Part shown: positions 49,118-59,025 of the stretch, piece by piece
How positions within the stretch are numbered: the first letter of the stretch is position 1
Layout of the letters: every line of letters begins with the position of its first letter
Assembly: GCF_013113715.1 (NCBI RefSeq)
Contig: NZ_CP053344.1
Coordinates: 1,736,001 to 1,800,000 of the forward strand
DNA length: 64,000 nt
Source: Herbiconiux sp. SALV-R1
Lineage (GTDB): Bacteria; Actinomycetota; Actinomycetes; Actinomycetales; Microbacteriaceae
Direction: 5' to 3'
Notes under the pieces: generated by a model
Databases searched by the model: none
Seen by the model: only the letters and a program-made list of their open reading frames with translations
What the model was told of the DNA's origin: nothing
Position numbers and translations under genes: made by a program

Positions 49118-49190
49118 GGGCCTTTAGCTCAGCTGGTAGAGCGCCACGTTTACACCGTGGATGTCATCGGTTCGATCCCGGTAGGGCCCA
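49118..49190 (+). tRNA. tRNA-Val (anticodon TAC)
   Basis: 73 nt cloverleaf. Acceptor GGGCCTT pairs with AGGGCCC (one U-G), the D-stem is GCTC/GAGC, the anticodon stem is CCACG/CGTGG with loop TTTACAC (anticodon TAC at 49151-49153), and the T-arm is ATCGG-TTCGATC-CCGGT. The discriminator is A49190, followed by CCC, so the 3' CCA is not fully encoded. Confidence 0.97.
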
Positions 49191-49251
49191 CCCGGTCGTG
49201 CGGCTCCGCCCTCGAGGTGGCCGAAGTAACTTGGGGCAGGGTTCAGAAGCG

Positions 49252-49294
49252 CGACTTCCGCTTCCGCAAGACGAAGACCACGGCGCCTCCCCCG
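49252..49294 (+). pseudogene. Remnant copy of part of the downstream membrane protein gene
   Basis: These 43 bases match 49948-49991 inside the downstream membrane protein gene with about three substitutions and one 1-base gap (shared start CGACTTCCGCTTCC, shared end GCCTCCCCCG). The gap breaks the reading frame. It lies just after tRNA-Val and looks like the leftover of a lost paralogue or a partial duplication. Confidence 0.6.
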
Positions 49295-49313
49295 GGCAGA
49301 GCATCCCGCATGC

Positions 49314-49347
49314 TTGGTAGCGGAACTATACTGAGTTATACTCAGTA
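49314..49347 (+). promoter_or_regulatory. Strong promoter with embedded dyad ahead of a small ORF
   Basis: A -35-like TTGGTA (49314-49319) and a consensus-type -10 TATACT (49337-49342) are exactly 17 bp apart; the -10 is 6 nt from the ATG at 49349. A perfect inverted repeat TACTGAG-N5-CTCAGTA (49329-49347) covers the -10 and the start point, the position of a repressor operator. A second TATACT lies at 49327-49332. Confidence 0.65.
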
Positions 49348-49348
49348 C

Positions 49349-49459
49349 ATGCCACATCAAATCGAAATCACTGCAGCTCTTCTCGCTTCGACCCTCGGTC
49401 TTGCGAATCCGTTCGACACCGCTACCCCTCTCACGCCTCCGCCGCCCGTCAAGCGGTGA
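49349..49459 (+). CDS. Putative 36-residue leaderless small protein
   Basis: The ORF starts at the first base expected to be transcribed and has no ribosome-binding site. The peptide begins MPHQIEITAALLASTLGLAN and ends in a Pro-rich tail (TPPPPVKR). The first 20 residues are moderately hydrophobic, possibly a short amphipathic or membrane-associating helix. The whole frame is open from 49100, but only this part follows the promoter. I recognise no family. It could be a true small protein, a leader peptide for the membrane gene at 49496, or a chance ORF behind a promoter. Confidence 0.45.
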   Translation: MPHQIEITAALLASTLGLANPFDTATPLTPPPPVKR

Positions 49460-49483
49460 CCCCCTCGCCACGACCATGCGGCA

Positions 49484-49489
49484 TAGACT
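49484..49489 (+). promoter_or_regulatory. -10 element TAGACT of the membrane protein gene at 49496
   Basis: TAGACT is followed by 6 nt and the GTG start, a leaderless arrangement. Confidence 0.5.
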
Positions 49490-49495
49490 GCGGGC

Positions 49496-50200
49496 GTGGC
49501 TGAGGAGGATGCGCCGACGGCGCGGGAGGAGCGGGCGGAGGCGGAGCATCGGTGGCCGGCGGCCGTGGGGGCGCTCGTCATCCTGATCAGTTATGTGACT
49601 CTGTCGCCCGAGCTGTTCGGGGTCGTGCGGTACGGGGTGGCCGTGGTGTGCCTGGTGCTGCTCGTTCCCATCATCGTCATCAACCCGCACCGGTTGCGCC
49701 GCCAGACCACGTGGTCGCGACGCATCAGCGTGGCGCTGGTGCTCATCATCGGGGTCACCAACCAGGTGCTGCTCGTCGCCCTCGTGCAGCTGCTCGTGGC
49801 GAACACCGAGGACGGGCCGACCGTGCTGCTCGCGGCCCTGCAGGTGTGGCTGACGAACGTGATCGGCTTCGCCCTGCTCTACTGGGAGATCGACCGCGGC
49901 GGGCCCGTCGTGCGCACCCAGCGCCGCCGCTCGAAGCTCCCGCCCGCCGACTTCCGCTTCCCGCAGGACGAAGACCACGACGCCTCCCCCGAGGTCGCCG
50001 CACACTCGTCGAAGTCGAGCAACTGGCTGCCCGGCTTCGTCGACTACCTCTACTTCTCGCTCAGCAACTCGATGGCGTTTAGCCCCACCGATGTGATGCC
50101 GCTCACGCATCGCGCCAAACTGCTCATGGGCCTCGAGGCCTTTGCCGGCTTCGTCCTTCTCGCCCTGGTCATCGCCCGGGGCGTGAGCCTGCTCGGCTGA
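49496..50200 (+). CDS. Four-to-six-pass membrane protein, DUF1345-like
   Basis: 234 residues from a GTG. A charged N-terminus (MAEEDAPTAREERAEAEHRW) leads into hydrophobic segments at about residues 22-40, 45-62, 75-100 and 104-125. A hydrophilic loop follows with DFRFPQDEDHDASPEV, then the conserved FVDYLYFSLSNSMAFSPTDVMPLTHRAKLLMGLEAFAGFVLLALVIARGVSLL ending. That ending is like DUF1345 and related small channel-like membrane proteins, but I am not certain of the family name. Part of the loop sequence is repeated as a decayed fragment upstream (49252-49294). It ends just before the first SatD-type operator module. Confidence 0.7.
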   Translation: MAEEDAPTAREERAEAEHRWPAAVGALVILISYVTLSPELFGVVRYGVAVVCLVLLVPIIVINPHRLRRQTTWSRRISVALVLIIGVTNQVLLVALVQLLVANTEDGPTVLLAALQVWLTNVIGFALLYWEIDRGGPVVRTQRRRSKLPPADFRFPQDEDHDASPEVAAHSSKSSNWLPGFVDYLYFSLSNSMAFSPTDVMPLTHRAKLLMGLEAFAGFVLLALVIARGVSLLG

Positions 50201-50204
50201 AAGC

Positions 50205-50249
50205 ATAAGCCAGGGGCTTATATTGGGTCGATATCAGCTGTGGGCTGAT
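50205..50249. promoter_or_regulatory. Double-dyad module A (downstream edge of the satD operon)
   Basis: Two 17 bp dyads, ATAAGC-N5-GCTTAT (50205-50221) and ATCAGC-N5-GCTGAT (50233-50249), have centres 28 bp apart. The module overlaps the stop codon of the minus-strand membrane gene. It is an inverted copy of the module at 51722-51766, with the same spacing and a partly conserved 11 bp linker. Confidence 0.7.
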
Positions 50250-51079
50250 ATCCAGACGCCCCCGGCAAGGGCGAGAGCCAGCGACCAGCTGACGAGGCTG
50301 CCCACCAGGAAGTATTCGGCCTTCGACCCGCGAGCCCCGTCGGCCGAGATCTCGGGGAAGCGCACGATGCCTTTCGCGGCGAAGATGCCGGCCACGATCG
50401 GCAACGCCCCGGCGAGCGTCAGCGCCACGATCAGCAGCCGCTCGAGCGGCCCGATCAGCCTGCCGCCCTTCAAGTCGGGAACGGGCGCCGACACCGTCGC
50501 CACGACCGGAGGACGTGACCACCACCGCCTCCGCCCAGGAGTCGGCACGGCGTGCTCAGGCGCTCCAGACCCAGACCCGGCTACCCCCGGCCCCATCGCC
50601 GCAGCGTCAGCAGCATCCGACTCCTCCACCGCGGGCCGCAGCGCCGCCCTCACGATGATGTTCGAGCTCTCGATCAGGAACAGGAGCGCCCCGAGCGCGA
50701 AGACCAGGGTCGCCAGAGGCACGGCCGCCACCGCAGGCGGTGCCGACCCGTGCCAGTCGACGAGGAAGCCCTGCGCCGAGACCAGCGACGGCCGGCTCAC
50801 CAGCGAGACCGCGACGACGACGAGCACACCGATGCCCGGGAGGATTCCCGAGGCCCGCCTCACGTCGGCCTTCGCCGAGGTCGTCGCCAGCCAGACCGCA
50901 GCGAACCCCGCCACGACCACCACCCACCACCAGGGCACGCCGACGCCGGCCACCACGACGACGACGAGCACCGCCCACACGACGACGACGGAGACCACGG
51001 TGGCGACCCGGCCGAGCCGCGCGACGCGCAGCAGGTCGGCCGAGCCCACCAGGAGCAGCAGGAGAGCACCGAGGATCAC
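50234..51079 (-). CDS. SatD-linked membrane protein (DUF3307-like C-terminus)
   Basis: 281 residues from a GTG at 51079 overlapping the satD stop (GTGA). The upstream open frame is the satD shadow. Hydrophobic segments: residues 1-12, 20-38, 45-62, 80-98 and 115-140, then a Pro/Arg/Gly-rich loop, then GRLIGPLERLLIVALTLAGALPIVAGIFAAKGIVRFPEI and SKAEYFLVGSLVSWSLALALAGG. The last block is the part shared with DUF3307 proteins, the usual partner of SatD genes. The function is unknown. It is translationally coupled to satD, and the operon is framed by inverted operator modules. Confidence 0.72.
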   Translation of the reverse strand: MILGALLLLLVGSADLLRVARLGRVATVVSVVVVWAVLVVVVVAGVGVPWWWVVVVAGFAAVWLATTSAKADVRRASGILPGIGVLVVVAVSLVSRPSLVSAQGFLVDWHGSAPPAVAAVPLATLVFALGALLFLIESSNIIVRAALRPAVEESDAADAAAMGPGVAGSGSGAPEHAVPTPGRRRWWSRPPVVATVSAPVPDLKGGRLIGPLERLLIVALTLAGALPIVAGIFAAKGIVRFPEISADGARGSKAEYFLVGSLVSWSLALALAGGVWISAHS

Positions 51080-51723
51080 AGCGACTTCCCCAGCCTGTCG
51101 ATCGTCGCGAGCAGACTCGCCCCGCCCGATCTCCGCAGCGCCTGCGACACCGCAGACTGCGTGATGCCCTCGTCGGCGGCGATGTCGCCCTGCAACCTGC
51201 CGGTCATGGTGGCGAAGGTCACCCGTCTGGCCCGGTCGTTCATCCCCCCGATGACGTGATCGCGCGCGAGCAGGTAGGCGTTCACTAGGGCCTCGAGCCC
51301 CGACTGCTCGTCGTCGGCTCTGAACCAGCTGCGGGCCGACGGCGTGCGCCCGTCTTCCCTCTCGTGCGCCTCGACGATCGCCTCGCGGGCGCGCCACCAT
51401 CCGGGCCCGTCTTGGATGCTCGCGGCAGCCGCTCCCTCGCCGACCGCACTGACGGTGCCCTGCCCCAGGCCGAAGCGGCAGTCGACCTCGGCCGGAAGGA
51501 CGAGCCGAGCCAGCAGCGTCGCCCGGAGCGCGCTGCCCAGTGAGGGATAGAGCGCCTGGAACTCGTCGCCGACCGTCGGCCGGATGGGCTGCGAGTGGAG
51601 CGACAGCCGGTCGATGCCGGAGAACGCCTCCTCGATCGCGAGCTGCGCGGCCCGGCGGTCGGCCAGCAGCCGCGACCCCACGATGTCGATGATGACGGCG
51701 ACGGTCGTGTCGTTCATGGACAT
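51076..51723 (-). CDS. SatD family protein with C-terminal helix-turn-helix
   Basis: 215 residues; ATG at 51723 or two codons later at 51717. The N-terminal domain (VAVIIDIVGSRLLADRRAAQ..., IRPTVGDEFQALYPSLGSALRATLLARL, CRFGLGQGTVS) is the SatD fold, reminiscent of nucleotide cyclase-like domains. The C-terminus RVTFATMTGRLQGDIAADEGITQSAVSQALRRSGG is a clear helix-turn-helix. The protein may be a transcription factor that senses a small ligand. A double dyad overlaps its own start codon, so autoregulation is likely. It is coupled by GTGA overlap to the membrane protein gene. Confidence 0.8.
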   Translation of the reverse strand: MSMNDTTVAVIIDIVGSRLLADRRAAQLAIEEAFSGIDRLSLHSQPIRPTVGDEFQALYPSLGSALRATLLARLVLPAEVDCRFGLGQGTVSAVGEGAAAASIQDGPGWWRAREAIVEAHEREDGRTPSARSWFRADDEQSGLEALVNAYLLARDHVIGGMNDRARRVTFATMTGRLQGDIAADEGITQSAVSQALRRSGGASLLATIDRLGKSL

Positions 51724-51766
51724 TAGCTTAGCGCTAATATCTGTCGAATATAAGCTCTGGGCTTAT
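51722..51766. promoter_or_regulatory. Double-dyad module B (promoter edge of the satD operon)
   Basis: ATTAGC-N5-GCTAAT (51722-51738) overlaps the satD start codon, and ATAAGC-N5-GCTTAT (51750-51766) abuts the stop of the peroxiredoxin gene. Centres are 28 bp apart. Read on the minus strand it aligns with module A (50205-50249) along its whole length, including a TTATATT after the first dyad. Confidence 0.75.
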
Positions 51767-51767
51767 G

Positions 51768-52241
51768 TCAGACGCGGGCGCCGACCAGGTCTTCGAGCGC
51801 GGCGCGGTATGCGGCGATGGAGCGCGGCTCGCCGGGGGCGGTGATGAAGGATGCGCGGATGATGCGGTTCTCGTCGATGAGGAAGGTGGCGCGGTTCGCG
51901 AACCCCTTCTCCTCGAGGAACACGCCGTAGTCTTTCGCCACGTCGCCGTGCGGCCAGAAGTCGGCGACCAGGGTGAAGTCGTACTTCTCCTTCTCGGCCC
52001 AGGCGCGGAGCGTCGCCTTCGAGTCGACCGAGATGCCGATGAGCTCGACGTTCGCGTCTTTGAACAGGGCCAGGTTGTCTTCGAGGGCGCACAGCTCGCT
52101 GGTGCACACGCCCGAGAACGCGAGCGGGAAGAACACTAGGGCGACGAGCTTCTTCCCCTGGAACTGACTCAGCCGCACCCGCTCGCCGTACTGGTTCGGC
52201 AGATCGAAGTCGGGGGCGAGTGTGTCGTTCTCCAAAGCCAT
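51768..52241 (-). CDS. AhpE/Bcp-type peroxiredoxin
   Basis: 157 residues from the ATG at 52241 (GGAAAGGAAG upstream); 25 more codons upstream have no ribosome-binding site. It reduces hydroperoxides with a reactive Cys. The active site reads FFPLAFSGVCTSELCALED, with the peroxidatic Cys in SGVC (Ser at the usual Thr position) and another Cys four residues later. VELIGISVDSKATLRAWAEK, FTLVADFWPHGDVAKDYGVF and RATFLIDENRIIRASF complete the thioredoxin fold. It most resembles mycobacterial AhpE (PLAFTGIC). It lies upstream of satD on the same strand, with the satD operator directly behind its stop. Confidence 0.92.
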   Translation of the reverse strand: MALENDTLAPDFDLPNQYGERVRLSQFQGKKLVALVFFPLAFSGVCTSELCALEDNLALFKDANVELIGISVDSKATLRAWAEKEKYDFTLVADFWPHGDVAKDYGVFLEEKGFANRATFLIDENRIIRASFITAPGEPRSIAAYRAALEDLVGARV

Positions 52242-52362
52242 GATCGGCTTCCTTTCCGGCCGGTCCGTCCAACCGGCAAACGCGGCAATGGTAGTCCTCC
52301 TCCGCGAAAACGCCAAACACCGGGGCAGCGCACGCCCGGACGGCGCTCCTCCTAAAACTCAC

Positions 52363-52368
52363 TAGGCT
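52363..52368 (+). promoter_or_regulatory. Putative -10 element of aceE (TAGGCT)
   Basis: TAGGCT lies 82 nt before the GTG at 52451 and would give a leader of about 75 nt with the GAGGAAGAGG ribosome-binding site at its end. Confidence 0.4.
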
Positions 52369-52450
52369 GGACGATGGCGTTCCGCCCATCATCCCGGGCC
52401 ACGACGCACGACACGAAGAAGTCTGTCTACAACAGAGGAAGAGGTCGACG

Positions 52451-55177
<2,727 letters not shown>

Positions 55178-55223
55178 GTCGCGCCCGACTGATGACAGTG
55201 CTGATCGATCGCGGTCGGGGGCG

Positions 55224-56483
55224 ATGATGCCCAAGACGAAAGCGCAGACCCTCGCATGGCTGCGCACCATCTCGGGTGAGCTCTCGACCGCGACGATCAA
55301 GAGGCTCGACGCCACGCTGCCCTGGTACGGCGACATGCCGCCGGGGCGGCGTTCGGCGGTCGGCCTCGTCGCCCAGGCCGGCATCAAATCGTTCATCCAG
55401 TGGTACGACGACCCGTCGACCACCACCTGGATCGCCGCCGACGTCTTCGGTTCCGCTCCGCGCGAACTCCTCCGCTCGGTGAGCCTGCAGCAGACGCTGC
55501 AGCTCATCCGCGTGGTGGTCGAGGTGGTCGAAGACCGCGTGGCGGGCGCCGACGCGTCGCTGCGCGAAGCCATCCTGCTCTACTCGCGCGAGATCGCGTT
55601 CGCCGCCGCCGACGTCTACGCCCGCGCCGCCGAGGCCAGGGGTCTGTGGGACGCGAGGCTCGAAGCGCTCGTCGTCGACAGCATCCTGAGCGGTGAGTAC
55701 GACGACGAGCTGCCGAGCCGCATCGCGGCCCTCGGCTGGCACGGGCACGGCGAGGTGAGCGTGCTCGTGGGCACGACGCCCCGTCAGCTCGACGTCGATC
55801 AGCTGCGCCGCACCGCGAGGCACCTCAACGCCGACCTCCTCATCGGCGTGCAGGGCGGCCGGCTGGTGCTAGTGATCGGGCGCGCCATGCCCGTGAACGG
55901 CGGGGCACACGGCGACGGGACGGAGAGCAACGGACTCGCGCTCGCGTCGACGCCCGAGGAGGAGAACGGCGGCGGAGGTTCGGATGCCGAGCCGCTGTCG
56001 TTCCTCGACATCGCCACGCAGCTCGAGCCGGGCTTCGGCCCGGGCTACCTCGTGCTCGGCCACGAGGTGCCGAGCCTCGTCGACGCCTCGCGCAGCGCGA
56101 AGGCGGCGCTGGCGGGTTTCGCCGTGGCACGCGCCTGGCGCAACGCGCCGCGGCCGATGCTCGCCGACGACCTGCTGCCCGAACGCGCCCTGGCCGGCGA
56201 CCCGCTCGCTCGCTCCACCCTAGTGAACCGCGTATACCGGCCGCTGCAAGACCAGTCGCCCGAGCTCATGGCCACGCTCTGGTGCTACCTCGACAACGGC
56301 CGCTCGCTCGAGGCGACGGCCCGCGAGCTCTTCGTGCACCCGAACACGGTGCGGTACCGGCTGAAGCGCGTCACCCAGGTGATCGGGTGGGATGCGACGG
56401 GGGCGCGGGAGGCGCTCATCCTGCAGTCGGCGCTCATCCTGGGGTCGATGAACGATCATGACGGCTCGGCGCCGCGGCGATGA
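55224..56483 (+). CDS. fasR: PucR-type regulator of fatty-acid synthesis (FasR-like)
   Basis: 419 residues; two ATGs in a row (55224, 55227) can start it. The C-terminus holds the PucR-type helix-turn-helix LMATLWCYLDNGRSLEATARELFVHPNTVRYRLKRVTQVIGWDATGAREALILQSALIL. The middle has a GGDEF-like/CdaR-type region (LNADLLIGVQGGRLVLVIGRAM...EPGFGPGYLVLGHEVPSLVDASRSAKAAL). The same type of gene directly precedes fabD in Streptomyces, where FasR activates the fab operon. It is placed 108 bp upstream of fabD here, so it probably controls fabD-fabH-acpP-fabF. The ligand is not known. Confidence 0.88.
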   Translation: MMPKTKAQTLAWLRTISGELSTATIKRLDATLPWYGDMPPGRRSAVGLVAQAGIKSFIQWYDDPSTTTWIAADVFGSAPRELLRSVSLQQTLQLIRVVVEVVEDRVAGADASLREAILLYSREIAFAAADVYARAAEARGLWDARLEALVVDSILSGEYDDELPSRIAALGWHGHGEVSVLVGTTPRQLDVDQLRRTARHLNADLLIGVQGGRLVLVIGRAMPVNGGAHGDGTESNGLALASTPEEENGGGGSDAEPLSFLDIATQLEPGFGPGYLVLGHEVPSLVDASRSAKAALAGFAVARAWRNAPRPMLADDLLPERALAGDPLARSTLVNRVYRPLQDQSPELMATLWCYLDNGRSLEATARELFVHPNTVRYRLKRVTQVIGWDATGAREALILQSALILGSMNDHDGSAPRR

Positions 56484-56590
56484 GCCGACGGCGAGACCCG
56501 GGGGCTACTGTGAGGCTTGGACAACGAAATCACGAATCTCTTGGATGTGCCCGACACATCCTCTGACCGAACTCTTGGGAGACTGAAGCA

Positions 56591-57511
56591 ATGATCGTCG
56601 TCGTATGCCCCGGCCAGGGGTCGCAGACCCCCGGATTCCTCGAACCCTGGATCGCCGACGCCGCCGTGCGGGCCCGTCTCGTCGAGCTGGGCGAGGCGGC
56701 AGGGGTCGACCTGGTGCAGCACGGCACCGTGAGCGACGCCGACACCATCCGCGACACCGCGGTCGCCCAGCCGCTCATCGTGGCGGCGGGCCTGCTCACC
56801 CTCGACGCCCTGCTCGCCGACGGCCGCGCTGAGCGCGTGGGCGGCATCGCCGGCCACTCCGTGGGCGAGATCACCGCGGCGGCCGGGGCGGGCATCCTGT
56901 CGGCCACCGATGCGATGCGCATCGTGGGCGAGCGCGGGCGGGCGATGGCGGATGCTGCGGCACTCACCCAGACCGGCATGAGCGCCGTCGTGGGCGGCGA
57001 CCAGAGCGAGCTGCTCGCGCTGTTCGACGAGGTCGGCGTCATTCCCGCCAACTACAACGGCGGCGGGCAGATCGTCGTGGCCGGAGCACCCGACGCGCTC
57101 GCGGCACTCGCGGAGCGGGCGCCGCGCGGCGTGCGCGTCATCCCGCTGCAGGTGGCCGGGGCCTTCCACACCCACTACATGCAGCCCGCCGTGGAGCGGC
57201 TCGCCGCGGTGGCCGCCACGGTCACCCCCGCCGACCCGACGCTGCCCATCTGGACCAACAACGACGGCAGCCTCGTCTCGAGCGGTGCGCGCTTCGTCCA
57301 CCTGCTCGTCGGCCAGGTGTCGTCGCCCGTGCGCTGGGACCTCGACATGGAGGCCTTCGCCGCCGCCGGGGTCACCGGCATCATCGAGGTCGCCCCCGCC
57401 GGCGCCCTCACGGGTCTCGCCAAGCGCGGTCTGAAGGGGGTTCCGGCGGTCGCCGTGAAGACCCCCGACGACCTCGCGGCAGCCTACGAGCTCCTCGACC
57501 AGGCCGCCTGA
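56591..57511 (+). CDS. fabD: Malonyl CoA-acyl carrier protein transacylase
   Basis: 306 residues. It moves the malonyl group from CoA to acyl carrier protein. Motifs: VVCPGQGSQTPGF at the N-terminus, the nucleophile elbow IAGHSVGEITAAAGAG, the substrate Arg in GERGRAMADAA, VIPANYNGGGQIVVAG, and the catalytic His in VAGAFHTHYMQPA. It is the first gene of the fab cluster; a GGGAGA ribosome-binding site precedes the ATG, and a possible -10 TACTGT lies near 56508. Confidence 0.96.
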   Translation: MIVVVCPGQGSQTPGFLEPWIADAAVRARLVELGEAAGVDLVQHGTVSDADTIRDTAVAQPLIVAAGLLTLDALLADGRAERVGGIAGHSVGEITAAAGAGILSATDAMRIVGERGRAMADAAALTQTGMSAVVGGDQSELLALFDEVGVIPANYNGGGQIVVAGAPDALAALAERAPRGVRVIPLQVAGAFHTHYMQPAVERLAAVAATVTPADPTLPIWTNNDGSLVSSGARFVHLLVGQVSSPVRWDLDMEAFAAAGVTGIIEVAPAGALTGLAKRGLKGVPAVAVKTPDDLAAAYELLDQAA

Positions 57512-57561
57512 GCGACCGTCACCGACCACCCTCTACGCACGGAAGGCATCGCGGCAGCGCC

Positions 57562-58566
57562 ATGACCCACCCCACCCTCAAGCAGGCCACCGGCCCCCAG
57601 TTCACCCGCATCTACGCGATCGGGGCCGCCCGCGGCGACCTCTCGGTGCCGAACGACGACCTGGTCGGCCCGATCGACTCCTCCGACGAGTGGATCCGCC
57701 AGCGCACCGGCATCGTCGAGCGCAAGCGCGCCTCGCACGACGTGTTCGCCGTCGATCTCGCCGAAGCCGCCGCGAAGGAGGCGATCGAAGGGGCGGGCAT
57801 CGTGCCGTCGCAGATCGGCGCCATCCTGGTCTCGACCATCAGCAATCCGGTCATCACGCCCTCGCTCGCCACGCACGTGGCCGAGCGCATCGGCGCACCG
57901 CTCGCCGCCGCCTACGACATCAGTGCGGCCTGCGCGGGCTACGCCTACGGCATCGGGCAGGCCGACTCGCTCATCCGCTCCGGCATGGCCGAGTACGTGC
58001 TCGTCATCGGCGCCGAGAAGCTCTCGGAGTACGTGCACCCGGCCGACCGCTCCATTTCCTTCCTGCTCGGCGACGGCGCGGGTGCCGCGGTGGTGGGTCC
58101 GAGCGAGTTCCCCGGCATCGCCCCCACCATCTGGGGTTCGGATGCGACCAAGCGCGACGAGATCCATATGACCGGCACGTCCATCCAGTTCCGCGATCAG
58201 GAGGCCGAGTGGCCCACGCTGTGGCAGAACGGCCAGGCCGTGTTCCGCTGGGCGGTCTGGGAGATGGTGAAGGTGGCCAAGCAGGCCCTTGACGCCGCCG
58301 GAGTCACCGTCGACGACCTCGCAGCGTTCATCCCGCACCAGGCGAACATGCGCATCATCGACGAGTTCGCGAAGCAGCTGAAACTGCCCGAGGGGGTCGT
58401 GATCGGTCGCGACATCGAGACCACCGGCAACACCTCGGCCGCCTCGATCCCGTTGGCGACGCACCGGCTGCTCGCCGAGCATCCGGAACTCTCGGGCGGG
58501 CTCGCCCTGCAGATCGGCTTCGGCGCCGGCCTCGTCTACGGCGCCCAGGTCGTGGTGCTGCCCTGA
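57562..58566 (+). CDS. fabH: Beta-ketoacyl-ACP synthase III
   Basis: 334 residues. It starts chain elongation by condensing acyl-CoA with malonyl-ACP. The catalytic triad is intact: Cys in YDISAACAGYAYGI, His in FIPHQANMRIIDE, and Asn in TTGNTSAASIPLATH. SSDEWIRQRTGI near the N-terminus is typical. In branched-chain-lipid actinobacteria the enzyme prefers branched acyl-CoA primers, which cannot be read from sequence. It follows fabD after 50 bp. Confidence 0.96.
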   Translation: MTHPTLKQATGPQFTRIYAIGAARGDLSVPNDDLVGPIDSSDEWIRQRTGIVERKRASHDVFAVDLAEAAAKEAIEGAGIVPSQIGAILVSTISNPVITPSLATHVAERIGAPLAAAYDISAACAGYAYGIGQADSLIRSGMAEYVLVIGAEKLSEYVHPADRSISFLLGDGAGAAVVGPSEFPGIAPTIWGSDATKRDEIHMTGTSIQFRDQEAEWPTLWQNGQAVFRWAVWEMVKVAKQALDAAGVTVDDLAAFIPHQANMRIIDEFAKQLKLPEGVVIGRDIETTGNTSAASIPLATHRLLAEHPELSGGLALQIGFGAGLVYGAQVVVLP

Positions 58567-58659
58567 ACCGTGCTCTGCGGCGGCCCTGCCGTGCACGAAC
58601 ACCGCCCTGCGCCGCGACTACACTGAGTCTCGGTCACAAACACCCCCAAGGAGAGAACA

Positions 58660-58908
58660 ATGGCATTGTCCACCGAAGAAGTACTGGCCGGACTGGCTGA
58701 GCTCATCAACGACGAGACCGGCATCGCGACCGACACTGTCGAGCTGGACAAGTCCTTCACCGACGACCTCGACATCGACTCCATCTCGATGATGACCATC
58801 GTCGTGAACGCCGAGGAGAAGTTCGACGTGAAGATCCCCGACGAAGAGGTCAAGAACCTCAAGACCGTCGGCGACGCCGTGACCTTCATCGTCGCGGCCC
58901 AGGGCTAG
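58660..58908 (+). CDS. acpP: Acyl carrier protein
   Basis: 82 residues with a strong AAGGAGAGAAC ribosome-binding site, matching the high expression expected of ACP. It is acidic and helical. The phosphopantetheine Ser lies in DDLDIDSISMMTIVV, with DSI in place of the common DSL, as in other actinobacterial ACPs. The protein carries growing acyl chains between the Fab enzymes. It lies between fabH and fabF. Confidence 0.96.
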   Translation: MALSTEEVLAGLAELINDETGIATDTVELDKSFTDDLDIDSISMMTIVVNAEEKFDVKIPDEEVKNLKTVGDAVTFIVAAQG

Positions 58909-59025
58909 GCTCCGGCCCCTGCCCTCCCCCACGCGGATGGTCGGCGGGCTCGCTTCTGCGAGACCGCCGACCGAACTGCGCCATCCCGGCGCGCACTGGA
59001 CTGACCACCCACAGAAAGTTTCACC

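Noticed and set aside
49118-49500. tRNA-Val as the attachment site of an integrated island
   Set aside because: There is no integrase gene, no repeated tRNA 3' end within the window, and the following genes look like ordinary chromosomal genes apart from the small decayed patch.
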